A program made the position numbers and the translations under genes. A DNA stretch of 64,000 nt from JBJXHN01 sp046233135 (GTDB lineage: Bacteria > Pseudomonadota > Alphaproteobacteria > Rhodospirillales > Rhodospirillaceae). This document shows, piece by piece, positions 1 to 10,279 of the stretch. Positions within the stretch are counted from its first letter, which is position 1. Each line of letters starts with the position of its first letter. The stretch covers positions 1,065,968-1,129,967 of the forward strand of contig JBJXHN010000001.1 in the NCBI GenBank assembly GCA_046233135.1. Reading direction: 5' to 3'. Under the pieces are notes generated by a model. It searched no databases, was not told the DNA's origin, and saw only the letters and a program-made list of their open reading frames with translations.

Positions 1-1545
<1,545 letters not shown>

Positions 1546-1842
1546 GACATGCTCCGACTCGGATGGGAAAACGGGGCGCCCGGGGAGGGGTCGTGCAGAT
1601 CTGACCTCCCGGGGACACGGGGTGCTTTGTAGCTCACGCCCGCCGCCGATGCAACGCGGCGGCTGCTTCTCTCCTCCGGTACGGGCAACGGCCGCCGGTT
1701 GGCTGGTCCAGCCACCAGATGTTGTGGAGGTTTCCGGACCCGGACCCGCCGCGACCCCAGATTTCATCTGGTATCCGCAACGCCCCTGGCATAGCCTCGC
1801 GCCCCGGGACAGTCGAATAAACGGCGGCGGAGGGACAGGTCC

Positions 1843-2487
1843 ATGGCGGCGCGTATCGTGACAATCGCCCAGCAGAAGGGTGGGGCGGGAAAGACCACCG
1901 TGGTCGCCCAGCTGGCGGTTGCCTGGCTGAACAGGGGCCATTCCGTGGCCGTGGTCGACATCGATCCCCAGGGCAGCCTGTCCGCCTGGCACGCCGTCCG
2001 CGAAGAGGCGATGGGGGCCGGAGAGACCGGCCTGCATCTGTCCGACGTCGCCGGCTGGCGCCTGGGCACGGAGCTGGACCGCCTGCGCAACCAGTTCGAC
2101 TATGTGCTGGTCGACACCCCACCCCATGCGGAAACGGAGGCCAAGGCCGCCGTGCGGGCCGGCGATATCCTGCTGCTGCCCGTCCAGCCCAGCCCCATGG
2201 ACCTGTGGGCCACCCAGCCGACCATCGACATGGCCCGCAAGGAGCGCACCCGGGCGCTGGTGGTGCTCAATCGCCTGCCGCCGCGTGGCCGCCTGCCGGA
2301 CATCATCGAAGGCAAGCTGCGTGCCGACGACCTGCCCGTCGCCGATGCCCGCCTGGGCAACCGCACCGCCTATGCCGCGAGCATGCTGGAGGGCAAGGGC
2401 GTGCTGGAAAGCCACCGCCGGACCCGCGCCGCCGAAGAAGTGCTGGAACTGGCCGACGAAGTGGACCGTTTGCTCTCCGCCGGCTGA
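1843..2487 (+). CDS. Orphan ParA/MinD-family P-loop ATPase
   Basis: The 214-residue protein begins with a deviant Walker A (QQKGGAGKTT, about residues 10-19), the ParA/MinD hallmark, and has a DxDPQGS loop near residue 42 and a VDTPPH switch near residue 90. No parB, parS-like repeat or minCE gene lies nearby, so this is an orphan ParA rather than a partition operon. Such proteins often position cellular cargo such as chemosensory arrays, carboxysomes or plasmids. Two chemoreceptors are encoded 9 kb away, but no direct link is visible. A Nudix gene follows 67 bp downstream on the same strand. The family is certain and the cargo unknown. Confidence 0.9.
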   Translation: MAARIVTIAQQKGGAGKTTVVAQLAVAWLNRGHSVAVVDIDPQGSLSAWHAVREEAMGAGETGLHLSDVAGWRLGTELDRLRNQFDYVLVDTPPHAETEAKAAVRAGDILLLPVQPSPMDLWATQPTIDMARKERTRALVVLNRLPPRGRLPDIIEGKLRADDLPVADARLGNRTAYAASMLEGKGVLESHRRTRAAEEVLELADEVDRLLSAG

Positions 2488-2554
2488 GCGTTGGCCCGCC
2501 CGCCCTTCGATTTCCTGCCCCCCTCGCCTCTACCATCTGTTAAGAGCGTTCCAC

Positions 2555-3160
2555 ATGATCGAGCCGAAGAAAGTCGACGTCCTGAAGACCGAGACGGTCG
2601 CCCAGGCGTATTTCCGCCTGGATGCCTGGGAAGTGCGCCACGAGATGTACGCCGGGGGCATGAGCGGCACGGTGCGCCGGGAATGCCTGGAGCGGGGCCA
2701 CGCGGTGGCCGTGTTGCTGTATGATCCGGTCGCCGATGCCGTGGTGCTGGTGGAACAGTTCCGCATCGGCGCCCTGGCCGCCGGCCTGCATCCCTGGCTG
2801 GTCGAAGTGGTCGCCGGCATTATCGAGGACGGCGAAAGCCCCGCCGACGTGGCCCTGCGCGAAATCACCGAGGAAAGCGGCTTGGTGGCGCAGGACCTGA
2901 TCGAAGTGGGCCTTTATGCCGCCAGCCCCGGCTGCACCAGCGAGACCATCCGCCTGTTCGCCGCCAAGGTGGACAGCTCCGGCGCCGGCGGCATCCACGG
3001 GCTGGATGCGGAACACGAAGATATCCGCGTCATGACCATGCCCGCGGCGCAGTTCATCGCCGACACCAAGGCCTTCAAGGCGGTCAATGCCACCACCCTT
3101 CTGGCCGGCTTCTGGTTCGCCCTGAACCATGAGGACCTGAAGGCCAAATGGAGCGGCTGA
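2555..3160 (+). CDS. nudF: Nudix hydrolase, ADP-ribose pyrophosphatase (NudF-like)
   Basis: This predicted cytosolic enzyme would hydrolyse ADP-ribose and related ADP-sugars to AMP plus a sugar phosphate. The 201-residue protein carries a Nudix box at about residues 89-111 (G-I-I-E-D-G-E ... A-L-R-E-I-T-E-E-S-G), with the REIxEESG catalytic core intact. The SPGCTSE segment and the length match the NudF/TrgB group. The frame stays open upstream into the ParA gene. I place the start at the ATG at 2555 because homologues begin at this point and the upstream part is antisense-like, Arg/Pro/Trp-rich sequence. No regulatory signal is visible. Confidence 0.9.
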   Translation: MIEPKKVDVLKTETVAQAYFRLDAWEVRHEMYAGGMSGTVRRECLERGHAVAVLLYDPVADAVVLVEQFRIGALAAGLHPWLVEVVAGIIEDGESPADVALREITEESGLVAQDLIEVGLYAASPGCTSETIRLFAAKVDSSGAGGIHGLDAEHEDIRVMTMPAAQFIADTKAFKAVNATTLLAGFWFALNHEDLKAKWSG

Positions 3161-3205
3161 ACGGTACGCCCCGTCGCCCCGGCCCCCCTCCCCGATCAGG
3201 CCGCG

Positions 3206-3739
3206 TTACGCCTGACGGGCCAGCGGCGGACGCAACAAGCCTTTCAGTGCCAGCAAGGCCTGATCGAAGCTGCAGGTAACCGCCGACAGGGCGCGACAGA
3301 CCATCATGCTGTCCGTCAGCCCGAAGTCTTCCACCTCTCGGCCATCGGGGTCGAACCAGCGGCCGTCTTCCAGGGTCAGACGCCCCCGATACCAGGCAAG
3401 GACCCGATCCAGGTAGTCGCTGTCGTCGTCCGTCCATCCCACAATGGGGATACCCAGCGCGGCGGCAAATCCCACTTCAAAAGCCACGCCTGCGTCCATG
3501 GAACAGCCGCGTAGGGGGGAAATGTCCGCCACCACGCCATCACAGGCGCACAGCAGCGCCTTGGTTTCCTGGTACCGCGCCTGGGCCGTGGCCGGCGGGC
3601 TCAGGCCCCGTTCGTCCACCGCCACGTCACCGGGCAGGACCGCCTCGAAACCATGGGCCACACACATCCGCTGGACGCCACGGGAATGATCAACTGCGGA
3701 CGCAAGATGCGCCCCCGGACCCGTGATATAAATTCGCAT
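3206..3739 (-). CDS. Nucleoside 2-deoxyribosyltransferase family protein
   Basis: The 177-residue protein has the fold signature of nucleoside 2-deoxyribosyltransferases: an N-terminal strand MRIYITGPGA, a CDGVVADISP motif near residue 66 with a catalytic-type Asp, and a DAGVAFEVGFAAALGIPI helix near residue 82 that carries the nucleophile-type Glu. The family exchanges bases between deoxynucleosides or hydrolyses N-glycosidic bonds in nucleotide salvage. The gene is convergent with the Nudix gene (46 bp apart) and divergent from mnmC. The family call is good, but whether it is a transferase or a hydrolase cannot be told from sequence. Confidence 0.85.
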   Translation of the reverse strand: MRIYITGPGAHLASAVDHSRGVQRMCVAHGFEAVLPGDVAVDERGLSPPATAQARYQETKALLCACDGVVADISPLRGCSMDAGVAFEVGFAAALGIPIVGWTDDDSDYLDRVLAWYRGRLTLEDGRWFDPDGREVEDFGLTDSMMVCRALSAVTCSFDQALLALKGLLRPPLARQA

Positions 3740-4062
3740 GTTGATTTCTGTCCCCTGGTCAAGAACCGGACCGAAACGCCGGCCCCGCTGCCATACCTCC
3801 GACGCCGGTCTCCTTGCGGATACCCTCTCGCGCGGTGGACCGGCCGGTCGGGCGGATTGTACGAAGACTGTTTGGGAAATGAAATCCGCGATTCACACAG
3901 GGACATCGTAAAAAGAGTAAGTCCTTGGGGTAAGACAACTAATAATCACCATTTCCGGCTCGCCAAAGGTGCCCGGCCGAAGACGGTACGCACCTCCTAT
4001 AAACTGGAATTCTTTCGAGACGGAACCAAACACGGCAAAGATGAGGTACGTGCAGAAGCGTC
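3740..4062. other. Divergent intergenic region, no gene recognised
   Basis: This 323 bp stretch separates the deoxyribosyltransferase (minus strand) from mnmC (plus strand) and should hold both promoters. Bases 3880-4030 are clearly richer in A and T than their surroundings. A plus-strand frame crosses the region, but its composition is that of antisense sequence and it has no family resemblance. I see no riboswitch-like or tRNA-like fold. Confidence 0.4.
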
Positions 4063-6156
4063 ATGACAATGGGACCCCATGAAAGTGCCTGGCGGCTTTC
4101 CGAGTCGCCCCTGCGCTGGTCGGACGACGGCACACCGTCATCGGACCTCTACGGTGACATCTATTACGCCCCGGCGGCGGGCCTGGCTGAAACGCGCCAT
4201 GTGTTTCTGGACGGTTGCGGCCTGCCCGACGCGTGGCAGGACCGGCCGGCCTATGCCATCGGAGAACTGGGGTTCGGCACGGGACTGAACTTTGCCGCGG
4301 CCTGGATGGCCTGGCGGGACAGCCCTGCCCCCCGGCCGCACCTGTGCTACATATCCGTGGAAGGCCACCCCCTGCCCGCTGCCGATGCCACACGCGCCCT
4401 GCGCGCGGCCGGTGTGCCGGACGATCTGGTCCGCGCCCTGGACGCCGCCTGGCCCCCGCCCCAACCGGGCAGCCACACCCGGGACTTCGAGGACGGCGCG
4501 GTGCGGCTGATCCTGCTGCACGGACCGGTGGACGCCATGCTGACGGGCCTGAACGGCCGGGTGGATGCCTGGTTCCTGGACGGTTTCGCGCCCTCGCGCA
4601 ATCCGGCCATGTGGGCGCCGCCGGTGCTGGAGCGCATCGCCGCACTCAGCGGGCCGGGTACGCGACTGGCCTCCTTCAGCACCGCTGGCGCCGTGCGGCG
4701 CGGGCTTGGCGCTGTCGGCTTCGCGGTCGCCAAGGTCCCGGGCTTCGGCCACAAGCGCGAGGCCCTGCGAGCCACCTTCGCCCCCGACCGGAACCCGCAG
4801 CCCCCGCGTCTTCCCGACGAAACACCGCCCTGGCTGCCCCTCGGCACCCCGTTGTCTGCCGGAGACGCCGTCCTGGTCATCGGTGGCGGGGTGGCCGGCT
4901 GCGCGGCCGCCCACGCCTTGCACCGCGCCGGCCTGCGCCCGACCCTGCTGGACGCCGCCGGAACCCTGGCCAGTGCCGCATCGGGCAATCCGGTGGGGCT
5001 GTTCATGCCACGCCTGACCGCCACCCCCAGCGCCGACGGCCGCTTTCATGCCGCCGCCTTCCTGTATGCCCGTCACCTTTACACCGCTCTGAACGAGACC
5101 GCCGAAGGCCCCCTGTTCATCGGGCCGGACGGGATCCTCGCCCTGCCTGGCGATGCCCGCACCGCCCGCCGCCACGGCCAGATCGCCGACCGCCTGCCCT
5201 GGCCCGCCGCCTTGCTGCGCCAGGCCACCCCCGAAGACCTCGTCTCGTTCGTCCCGGCGGAAAACGCCGTACCCGACGGCAGTGCCCTGATGATCGGGGC
5301 CGCCGCCTGTCTGCGCCCCGCGCGGGTCTGTGCCGCCCTTGCCGGATCGCTGCCCCGCCGCACCAACGCTCCGGTGGCCCGCCTGCATCACACCGCGACA
5401 GGCCTGTGGCAGGCGCTGTCCGCCAATGGAAGCGTGCTGGGAGAAGCACCGGCCGTGGTGGTGGCCGGCGGTGCGCTGACCCCGGCGCTGCTCCCCGATG
5501 CCGCCCTGCCCCTGGAAGCCAACCGGGGCCAGATCAGCATCCTGCCCGCCGACCCCGCCGCGCCGCCGATGCCCCATGCGGTCACCTGGGGCGGCTATGT
5601 CACGCCGGCAGTGCGTCTGGATGAGAGTACGCCGCCGCTCCGGGTGCTCGGTGCCAGCTATGCCCCAGTTGCCGATGCCACCGATACGGCCTCCTGGAGC
5701 CCAGCCCGCCCGGAGGACCACAGCCGCGCCCTGATCGAAATGGCCGAGCGTCTGCCGACGCTGGCCGCGACCCTGGCCGGGCTGACGCCCACGCATCGGG
5801 TTTCCTTGCGCTGTATCGCCCCGGACCGCCGCCCGCTCGTCGGCCCGGTCCACGATGCGGCTGCCTACGAAGCCGCCTTCGCCGCCCTGCGCCATGGCCC
5901 CTTCGCCCCTGCGCCAAGCCCGGAGCAAGCCGCAGCGGCCTTTCCGCCGGGCCTTTGGATGCTTGGCGGCCTCGGATCCCGGGGGTTCCAGACCGCCCCC
6001 TTGGCCGCCGCCCTCCTTGCCGCCGCCATGACTGGCCAGCCGTTGCCGGTGGAAGAAGACGTGCGGGCCATGCTCCACCCCGCCCGCTTCCTGATGCGCC
6101 GGTTGAAGCGGGGAGACGGCGGTGAAGGCCGCGACACAAGGATTGACCGGGGATGA
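4063..6156 (+). CDS. mnmC: Bifunctional tRNA U34 modification enzyme MnmC (MnmD methyltransferase plus FAD oxidoreductase)
   Basis: MnmC performs the last two steps of mnm5s2U synthesis at tRNA position 34. The C-terminal FAD domain removes the carboxymethyl group from cmnm5U, and the N-terminal SAM domain methylates the resulting nm5U. The 697-residue protein is close to the usual length of about 670. The N-terminal half shows the methyltransferase glycine motif (ELGFGTGLNFAAAW, about residues 68-81) and the DAWFLDGFAPSRNPAMW segment near 168. The C-terminal half begins with a dinucleotide-binding motif (VLVIGGGVAGCAAAHAL) near residue 269 and ends with the WMLGGLGSRGF segment of DadA-type oxidases. 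The stop overlaps the next gene by 4 bp (ATGA). The ribosome binding site is weak. Confidence 0.95.
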   Translation: MTMGPHESAWRLSESPLRWSDDGTPSSDLYGDIYYAPAAGLAETRHVFLDGCGLPDAWQDRPAYAIGELGFGTGLNFAAAWMAWRDSPAPRPHLCYISVEGHPLPAADATRALRAAGVPDDLVRALDAAWPPPQPGSHTRDFEDGAVRLILLHGPVDAMLTGLNGRVDAWFLDGFAPSRNPAMWAPPVLERIAALSGPGTRLASFSTAGAVRRGLGAVGFAVAKVPGFGHKREALRATFAPDRNPQPPRLPDETPPWLPLGTPLSAGDAVLVIGGGVAGCAAAHALHRAGLRPTLLDAAGTLASAASGNPVGLFMPRLTATPSADGRFHAAAFLYARHLYTALNETAEGPLFIGPDGILALPGDARTARRHGQIADRLPWPAALLRQATPEDLVSFVPAENAVPDGSALMIGAAACLRPARVCAALAGSLPRRTNAPVARLHHTATGLWQALSANGSVLGEAPAVVVAGGALTPALLPDAALPLEANRGQISILPADPAAPPMPHAVTWGGYVTPAVRLDESTPPLRVLGASYAPVADATDTASWSPARPEDHSRALIEMAERLPTLAATLAGLTPTHRVSLRCIAPDRRPLVGPVHDAAAYEAAFAALRHGPFAPAPSPEQAAAAFPPGLWMLGGLGSRGFQTAPLAAALLAAAMTGQPLPVEEDVRAMLHPARFLMRRLKRGDGGEGRDTRIDRG

Positions 6157-6491
6157 AGCTGCCCGCCGGCACACCGCTGGGTCCCTGCCCGCTGTGTGGC
6201 CGGCCCATGCTTTCCGGCCCCAGTGTTGATCGCCACCACTGGATTCCCCGTGCCGAGGGCGGGGTACAGGCGGACTGGATCCATGTGGTCTGCCATCGCA
6301 TGATCCACCGCCTGTTCGACGAAGCGACCCTGGCCCGCGCCCACCCCACCGCCGACAGCCTGTCCGTCCACCCGGATATGGACCGCTTCCTGCACTGGGT
6401 GCGCCGCAAGCCAGCAGACTATGTGGATTGGCCGGAAACCCCGATACGCCACGGGAAAAACAGAGGCCGGTCTCCACGGGGAGGCAGGTGA
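6153..6491 (+). CDS. Small HNH-endonuclease-like zinc protein, coupled to mnmC
   Basis: The 112-residue protein has an HNH-like arrangement: a CPLCGR zinc knuckle near residue 10, DRHHWIPRAEGG near residue 26 (the first His block), then VVCHRMIHRLF near residue 46. HNH proteins usually cut nucleic acid, but many short stand-alone versions have no known substrate. The start ATG overlaps the mnmC stop in an ATGA junction, so translation is probably coupled, which suggests (inference only) an RNA- or tRNA-related role. The last 25 residues are basic and look disordered. No partner toxin, methylase or mobile element is nearby. Confidence 0.75.
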   Translation: MKLPAGTPLGPCPLCGRPMLSGPSVDRHHWIPRAEGGVQADWIHVVCHRMIHRLFDEATLARAHPTADSLSVHPDMDRFLHWVRRKPADYVDWPETPIRHGKNRGRSPRGGR

Positions 6492-6620
6492 AGCCCTCCA
6501 AATACGATCCGGTATCACATCAGGTCTGTATAAAACGAGAAATTGATGTAGAATGCGCCCCCGCGAGCAGGTGGAACAAGCCCGGCATTCCCTTCAAGGA
6601 ACGGGCGAAGCGGGGGGACC

Positions 6621-7439
6621 ATGTGGATACCGACCAGCGGGAACTCGATCATCGACGAGGATCATCGCACCCTCACCGAGTCCCTTAAGGCCATCGAAAC
6701 CCACCTGCGCGACGGCATCGACCGACCGGCATTGATCCGTCACCTGCGGGATTTCCTGGAACAGGTGAGCGGCCATTTCACGGTTGAGGAGGCAATCATG
6801 CGCGGGGCCGGCTATGCCCGCGCCCGGGAACATGCGAACACCCACCACACGCTGCTGTCGACCATGAATACCCTGATCGGCACCCTGGAAAACGACCCGC
6901 CAGCCCCGACAATGGCCGTCTGCGACCGCGTCATCGATCTGCTGTTCGAACATGAACTGGTGGAGGACAGCGACTACTGGGCCTGCCTGCGCAACATCAC
7001 CACCTCGGTCATCGATCCCTGGCCCGAAGACCTGACCGTCGGGATAGAACGGATCGACAGCCACCACCGGGCGCTGGCGGGTTTCCTGGACCGGTTGAAT
7101 GTGCCGGACGTGAAGAACGACCGGACCGCCCTGGTTCGCTCCTTAGCCGAACTGCTGACCCTGTCCGATCATCATTTCCAGACGGAAAAGCAGCTGTGGA
7201 GCGAGATCGACGGCCTGGATCCGGAGTTCGCGGTACAGCATGACGCAGCCCACGCCAGCTTGCAGGAAAGCCTCGGCCGGATGACGCCAAGGCTGCGGGA
7301 CGGATCGTTGGATCTCAATGACTTTCTGGAAGATTTCCTGGTCTTCTGGCTCGTCGACCACATCCGCACCTACGACGTTCCCCACTTCCGCCAGATCATC
7401 GCAAAAGTGGGACCGCAGGTCGCCGCCACACTGGAATAA
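6621..7439 (+). CDS. Double-domain bacteriohemerythrin
   Basis: This predicted cytosolic non-haem di-iron O2-binding protein has two consecutive hemerythrin repeats in 272 residues. Domain 1 (about 1-130) shows a WIPTSGNSIIDEDHRTL opening, an HFTVEE block and a histidine cluster near residue 75. Domain 2 (about 135-272) shows IERIDSHHRALAGFL, HHFQTEK, QHDAAHASL and a VDHIRTYDVPHF ending, the full canonical ligand set. Domain 1 lacks a clear final HIxxxD ligand pair, having FEHELVEDSDYW at that point, so its site may be altered. Single-domain forms are common in motile microaerophilic alphaproteobacteria; tandem forms are less so. A likely role is O2 storage or sensing. Confidence 0.88.
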   Translation: MWIPTSGNSIIDEDHRTLTESLKAIETHLRDGIDRPALIRHLRDFLEQVSGHFTVEEAIMRGAGYARAREHANTHHTLLSTMNTLIGTLENDPPAPTMAVCDRVIDLLFEHELVEDSDYWACLRNITTSVIDPWPEDLTVGIERIDSHHRALAGFLDRLNVPDVKNDRTALVRSLAELLTLSDHHFQTEKQLWSEIDGLDPEFAVQHDAAHASLQESLGRMTPRLRDGSLDLNDFLEDFLVFWLVDHIRTYDVPHFRQIIAKVGPQVAATLE

Positions 7440-7605
7440 CCGCGCGGCCTTTCTCCTGCCTGCTGGTCACCACTTCCTTTTTTTCGCTGATTTCGCCGCT
7501 CCGTGACCACCGTCACTGAGACGGTCGGGCTATGGGTGCATGCTTTCTTCATCGACGGGGCAGAACGCTTCGTCTCCCCAGACACCGACAGCAAGGATTG
7601 CTCCC

Positions 7606-8412
7606 ATGGCTCACTCTCTGCGCCGCGCCGTGTCCCGCCGCCCTTTCTTCCGCAGCAACACGCCCCTGGCGTTGACGATTTCTTGCGGCCTGACGCTGGC
7701 CATAACCGCCACCGCCACGCCTGCCGCCGCTTTCGAACGGAACAAGGCGCCTGCCGGCAGCATCACCCGCACCCTGGGGCCGAACGCCGGGACCACCGTG
7801 CAGGGAACCCGCGCGATCACCGGCAATGCGGCCACCAGTACCTTTTCGGGCACCGGCACCCGGGGCAAAAGCGCCTTCGGCACCGCAACCTCAACCATCG
7901 GCAACGGCGCGGCGAGCGCATCGGGCCATGTGGCCACCTCCACCGGCCGGTCCGCCGACATCGCGGTTCAGGGCATGGCGGGCAAGGGCAGCGCCCAGGG
8001 GTCGGGCAGCGTCGGTACGGCGCAGGGCTATGGTGCCCAGGGTCAGGGGCGCCGTACCACCATCGGTGACACCACCACCGGCACCGGTTCGGTGACCACC
8101 AACAGCGGCTACTCGGCCACCGGTGCCCGCACCGCCACCCGCACCGACGGCGCCATGAGCGGATCGTCCACGGTGACCACCGGCGGCGGCCATTCGATGA
8201 CCACCGCCAGTCAGGCGACCAGGAACGACGACGGCACGGGCACCGTATCCGGCGGCGTCACCACCGCTGGCGGCCATGGGGTCGACGGGTCTGCCACCGG
8301 AACCAAGGACGGTGGTGAAGTTACGGTTTCCACCGCGGGCGGCCAGTCGGCCACGGTCGGCTACGGCAGCCAGTCCGCACGGCCCCGCCTGTTCGGCGCC
8401 AGCCGCAACTGA
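7606..8412 (+). CDS. Secreted Gly/Thr/Ser-rich low-complexity protein
   Basis: I do not recognise a family. From the ATG at 7606, preceded by an AAGGA box in GCAAGGATTG, the 268-residue protein starts with an arginine-rich segment and a hydrophobic stretch ending in TPAAA, a plausible Sec signal peptide cleaved before FERNKAPAG. The mature part is almost wholly Gly, Thr, Ser and Ala, with recurring short units such as TGTGSV, TTAGGH and TRTDG, and has no cysteine. This looks like an extended or beta-solenoid-like envelope or matrix protein. An in-frame ATG at 7540 would bury the signal peptide, so I reject it as the start. Confidence 0.7.
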   Translation: MAHSLRRAVSRRPFFRSNTPLALTISCGLTLAITATATPAAAFERNKAPAGSITRTLGPNAGTTVQGTRAITGNAATSTFSGTGTRGKSAFGTATSTIGNGAASASGHVATSTGRSADIAVQGMAGKGSAQGSGSVGTAQGYGAQGQGRRTTIGDTTTGTGSVTTNSGYSATGARTATRTDGAMSGSSTVTTGGGHSMTTASQATRNDDGTGTVSGGVTTAGGHGVDGSATGTKDGGEVTVSTAGGQSATVGYGSQSARPRLFGASRN

Positions 8413-8522
8413 GGTTCCCCGCCTGCTGTCCGGCGGTCGCAGCCGCCTTGCAGAAGACGGGACCGGCCGGTCGCAGCCGGCCAGACGCAGTGCAGAGCAG
8501 TGCCTTCTTCATGGAGCCTTTC

Positions 8523-8557
8523 CGGCGCGGCCCCCTCGGACCGCGCCGCTTTTTTTG
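8523..8557 (+). terminator. Rho-independent terminator after the Gly/Thr-rich gene
   Basis: GGCGCGG at 8524-8530 pairs with CCGCGCC at 8541-8547 and is followed by a run of eight T. It lies 110 bp past the stop of the secreted-protein gene, in the 304 bp gap 8413-8716. The rest of that gap, from about 8570, is AT-richer and probably holds the promoter of the small membrane-protein gene; I see no other gene there. Confidence 0.8.
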
Positions 8558-8716
8558 GCATTTCGTCGCGGTATTGAAAAAAATTGTTGATTGGTGATTC
8601 CCGTCACAGCCGCTCACCGCGTCCCGCCCTACATTGATCCTCGTTGACGGCGATTGACGCCGCACCCGTTCAGAAAGACACGCTTCAACACGTGTTTCCA
8701 GAAAGGAGACCCCATC

Positions 8717-8923
8717 ATGACCTCCGCCACCATGAGCGCTTCCACCTCCTCTTCTGTTTCCCGCGGCCTGTTTTCCGCCCGCTGCCGCACCTGCGTCGGC
8801 CTGGCCCTGGTCAGCCTGGCCTGTCTGGCCGTGCTGATGCTGGGTGGCCAGGGCAGCGAACCGACCCTGGGCGCCCTGCTGAACACCGGCACCACTCCGC
8901 CGGGACCGATCGGCACCATCTGA
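8717..8923 (+). CDS. Small single-pass membrane protein, function unknown
   Basis: The 68-residue reading frame has a strong Shine-Dalgarno (AAAGGAG, about 8 nt before the ATG at 8717), which supports it as real. Residues 1-22 are Ser/Thr-rich, and a hydrophobic helix (VGLALVSLACLAVLMLGG) spans about residues 27-44. The tail is short and Gly/Pro-rich. Two cysteines lie at about 23 and 35. I do not recognise a family. It has its own upstream region behind a terminator, so it is probably a single-gene transcript. Confidence 0.6.
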   Translation: MTSATMSASTSSSVSRGLFSARCRTCVGLALVSLACLAVLMLGGQGSEPTLGALLNTGTTPPGPIGTI

Positions 8924-9120
8924 TCGCCATCCGTGCCGCTTCCGGCCACCGGGTCCGTCTCCCGGCGTCCGGAAGCGGCACTTTTGTTCCGGTGCCGTGA
9001 AGACGATCCCATGAAGGCTGGCGAGCATCTTCGCCGCAGGGCACACAGCAGTGTTGTCCCCTTCCCCGAGGCTGCGCATGATGCGGATGACAACCGTTTC
9101 GTCCTTGTTCGAGAGGCCCC

Positions 9121-9759
9121 ATGCGCGCAGCCATTATTCCCGTGACGCCCTTCCAGCAGAACGCCACCCTGATCTGGTGCCCGGAAACGCGGGCGGCCGC
9201 CATCGTCGATCCCGGTGGGGACGTCGACCGTCTGCTGGCCGCCGTCGCCGAGGCCGGAGTGACCCTGGAACGCCTGCTGGTTACCCACGGCCACCTGGAT
9301 CATGCCGGCGGCGTGGCCGAATTGCAGGAACGCCTGGGGCTGCCGGTGGAAGGGCCGCACAAGGATGATGCCTTCCTGACCGAAGGCATGGCCGAGCAGG
9401 CCCGCATGTTCGGCTTTCCCGAAGGCCGTCCCTTCACGCCCGACCGCTGGCTGGAAAACGGCGATACGGTCACCGTCGGCAATCAGACCCTGGACGTGGT
9501 CCATTGCCCCGGCCATACGCCCGGCCATGTGGTCTATGTCCATGCCGGCGAGCGTCTGGCCCAGGTGGGCGACGTACTGTTCCGGGGATCTATCGGCCGT
9601 ACCGATTTCCCCCGGGGAAACCACGCCGATCTGATCCGATCGATCCGGGAACGGTTGTTTCCGCTGGGCGACGACCTCACCTTCATTCCGGGCCATGGCC
9701 CCACATCGACCATCGGCGCCGAACGGCGTTCCAATCCCTATGTCCGGCAGGAGGGCTGA
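9121..9759 (+). CDS. MBL-fold metallohydrolase, glyoxalase II-like (YcbL type)
   Basis: The 212-residue protein carries the metallo-beta-lactamase metal motif THGHLDHAGG near residue 59, a further metal His in HCPGHTPGHVVY near residue 128, the bridging Asp in VGDVLFRGSIGRTD near residue 150, and a C-terminal GHGPTSTIGAE. The length and absence of the extended C-terminal glutathione-binding domain favour the YcbL-type stand-alone hydrolases over classical GloB. The likely substrate is a thioester such as S-lactoylglutathione, or a persulfide, though the latter is only a possibility. It abuts the next gene directly (stop at 9759, ATG at 9760), so the two form an operon. Confidence 0.88.
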   Translation: MRAAIIPVTPFQQNATLIWCPETRAAAIVDPGGDVDRLLAAVAEAGVTLERLLVTHGHLDHAGGVAELQERLGLPVEGPHKDDAFLTEGMAEQARMFGFPEGRPFTPDRWLENGDTVTVGNQTLDVVHCPGHTPGHVVYVHAGERLAQVGDVLFRGSIGRTDFPRGNHADLIRSIRERLFPLGDDLTFIPGHGPTSTIGAERRSNPYVRQEG

Positions 9760-10092
9760 ATGTACGTGGCAATGAACCGCTTCCGTATCCGCAAGGGTGG
9801 AGAGGAAACCTTCGAAACCATCTGGCGGGAGCGGGAGAGCCATCTGGAGACCGTTCCGGGATTCGTCTCCTTCCACCTGCTGCGCGGACCGGAGGCGGAA
9901 GACCACACCCTTTACGCCTCTCATACCGTCTGGCAGGCCGAGGAAAATTTCATCGGATGGACCAAATCCGAGCAGTTCCGCAAGGCGCACGCGAACGCCG
10001 GAGCGGCGTCAACTCGGGACATCTACCTTGGTCCACCCCAGTTCGAAGGCTTTACCGCCGTTATCTCACAACTGCCCGGTCAGGGGTCCTGA
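9760..10092 (+). CDS. Antibiotic biosynthesis monooxygenase / IsdG-like haem-degrading family protein
   Basis: The 110-residue protein is a one-domain dimeric alpha-beta barrel type: MYVAMNRFRIRKG opens strand 1, followed by a helix with FETIWRERESHLETVPGFVSFHLLRG and the typical W-A/Q-E-NFIGWTKSEQFRKAHA segment. This pattern matches the IsdG/ABM superfamily that opens haem to release iron, and the N-terminal Asn (residue 6), Trp and His are the kind of residues used in IsdG. The substrate is not proven. It directly follows the MBL hydrolase gene with no spacer. No iron-uptake gene or Fur box is apparent nearby. Confidence 0.78.
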   Translation: MYVAMNRFRIRKGGEETFETIWRERESHLETVPGFVSFHLLRGPEAEDHTLYASHTVWQAEENFIGWTKSEQFRKAHANAGAASTRDIYLGPPQFEGFTAVISQLPGQGS

Positions 10093-10279
10093 GACCCGCA
10101 CAAATCCTGACATTTCCCTTGCCAACATTGGGGCGCACGCCCATGTTCTTCCCAATCGAAGAATCCTTGGGCCGCATTCGAGTCCCCCCAAAGACTGCCG
10201 GTACGCGTTTCCCAAAGGTGCATTTGATGGCCACGGCGCATGGGGCGTCGTCGGCAACGCCAGATTGGGAGACGACCGC

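Noticed and set aside
4138..6501. A 787-codon minus-strand open frame opposite mnmC
   Set aside because: It is antisense to a clear mnmC gene, Gly/Arg/Gln-rich, without a family match; long antisense frames are normal in DNA this GC-rich.
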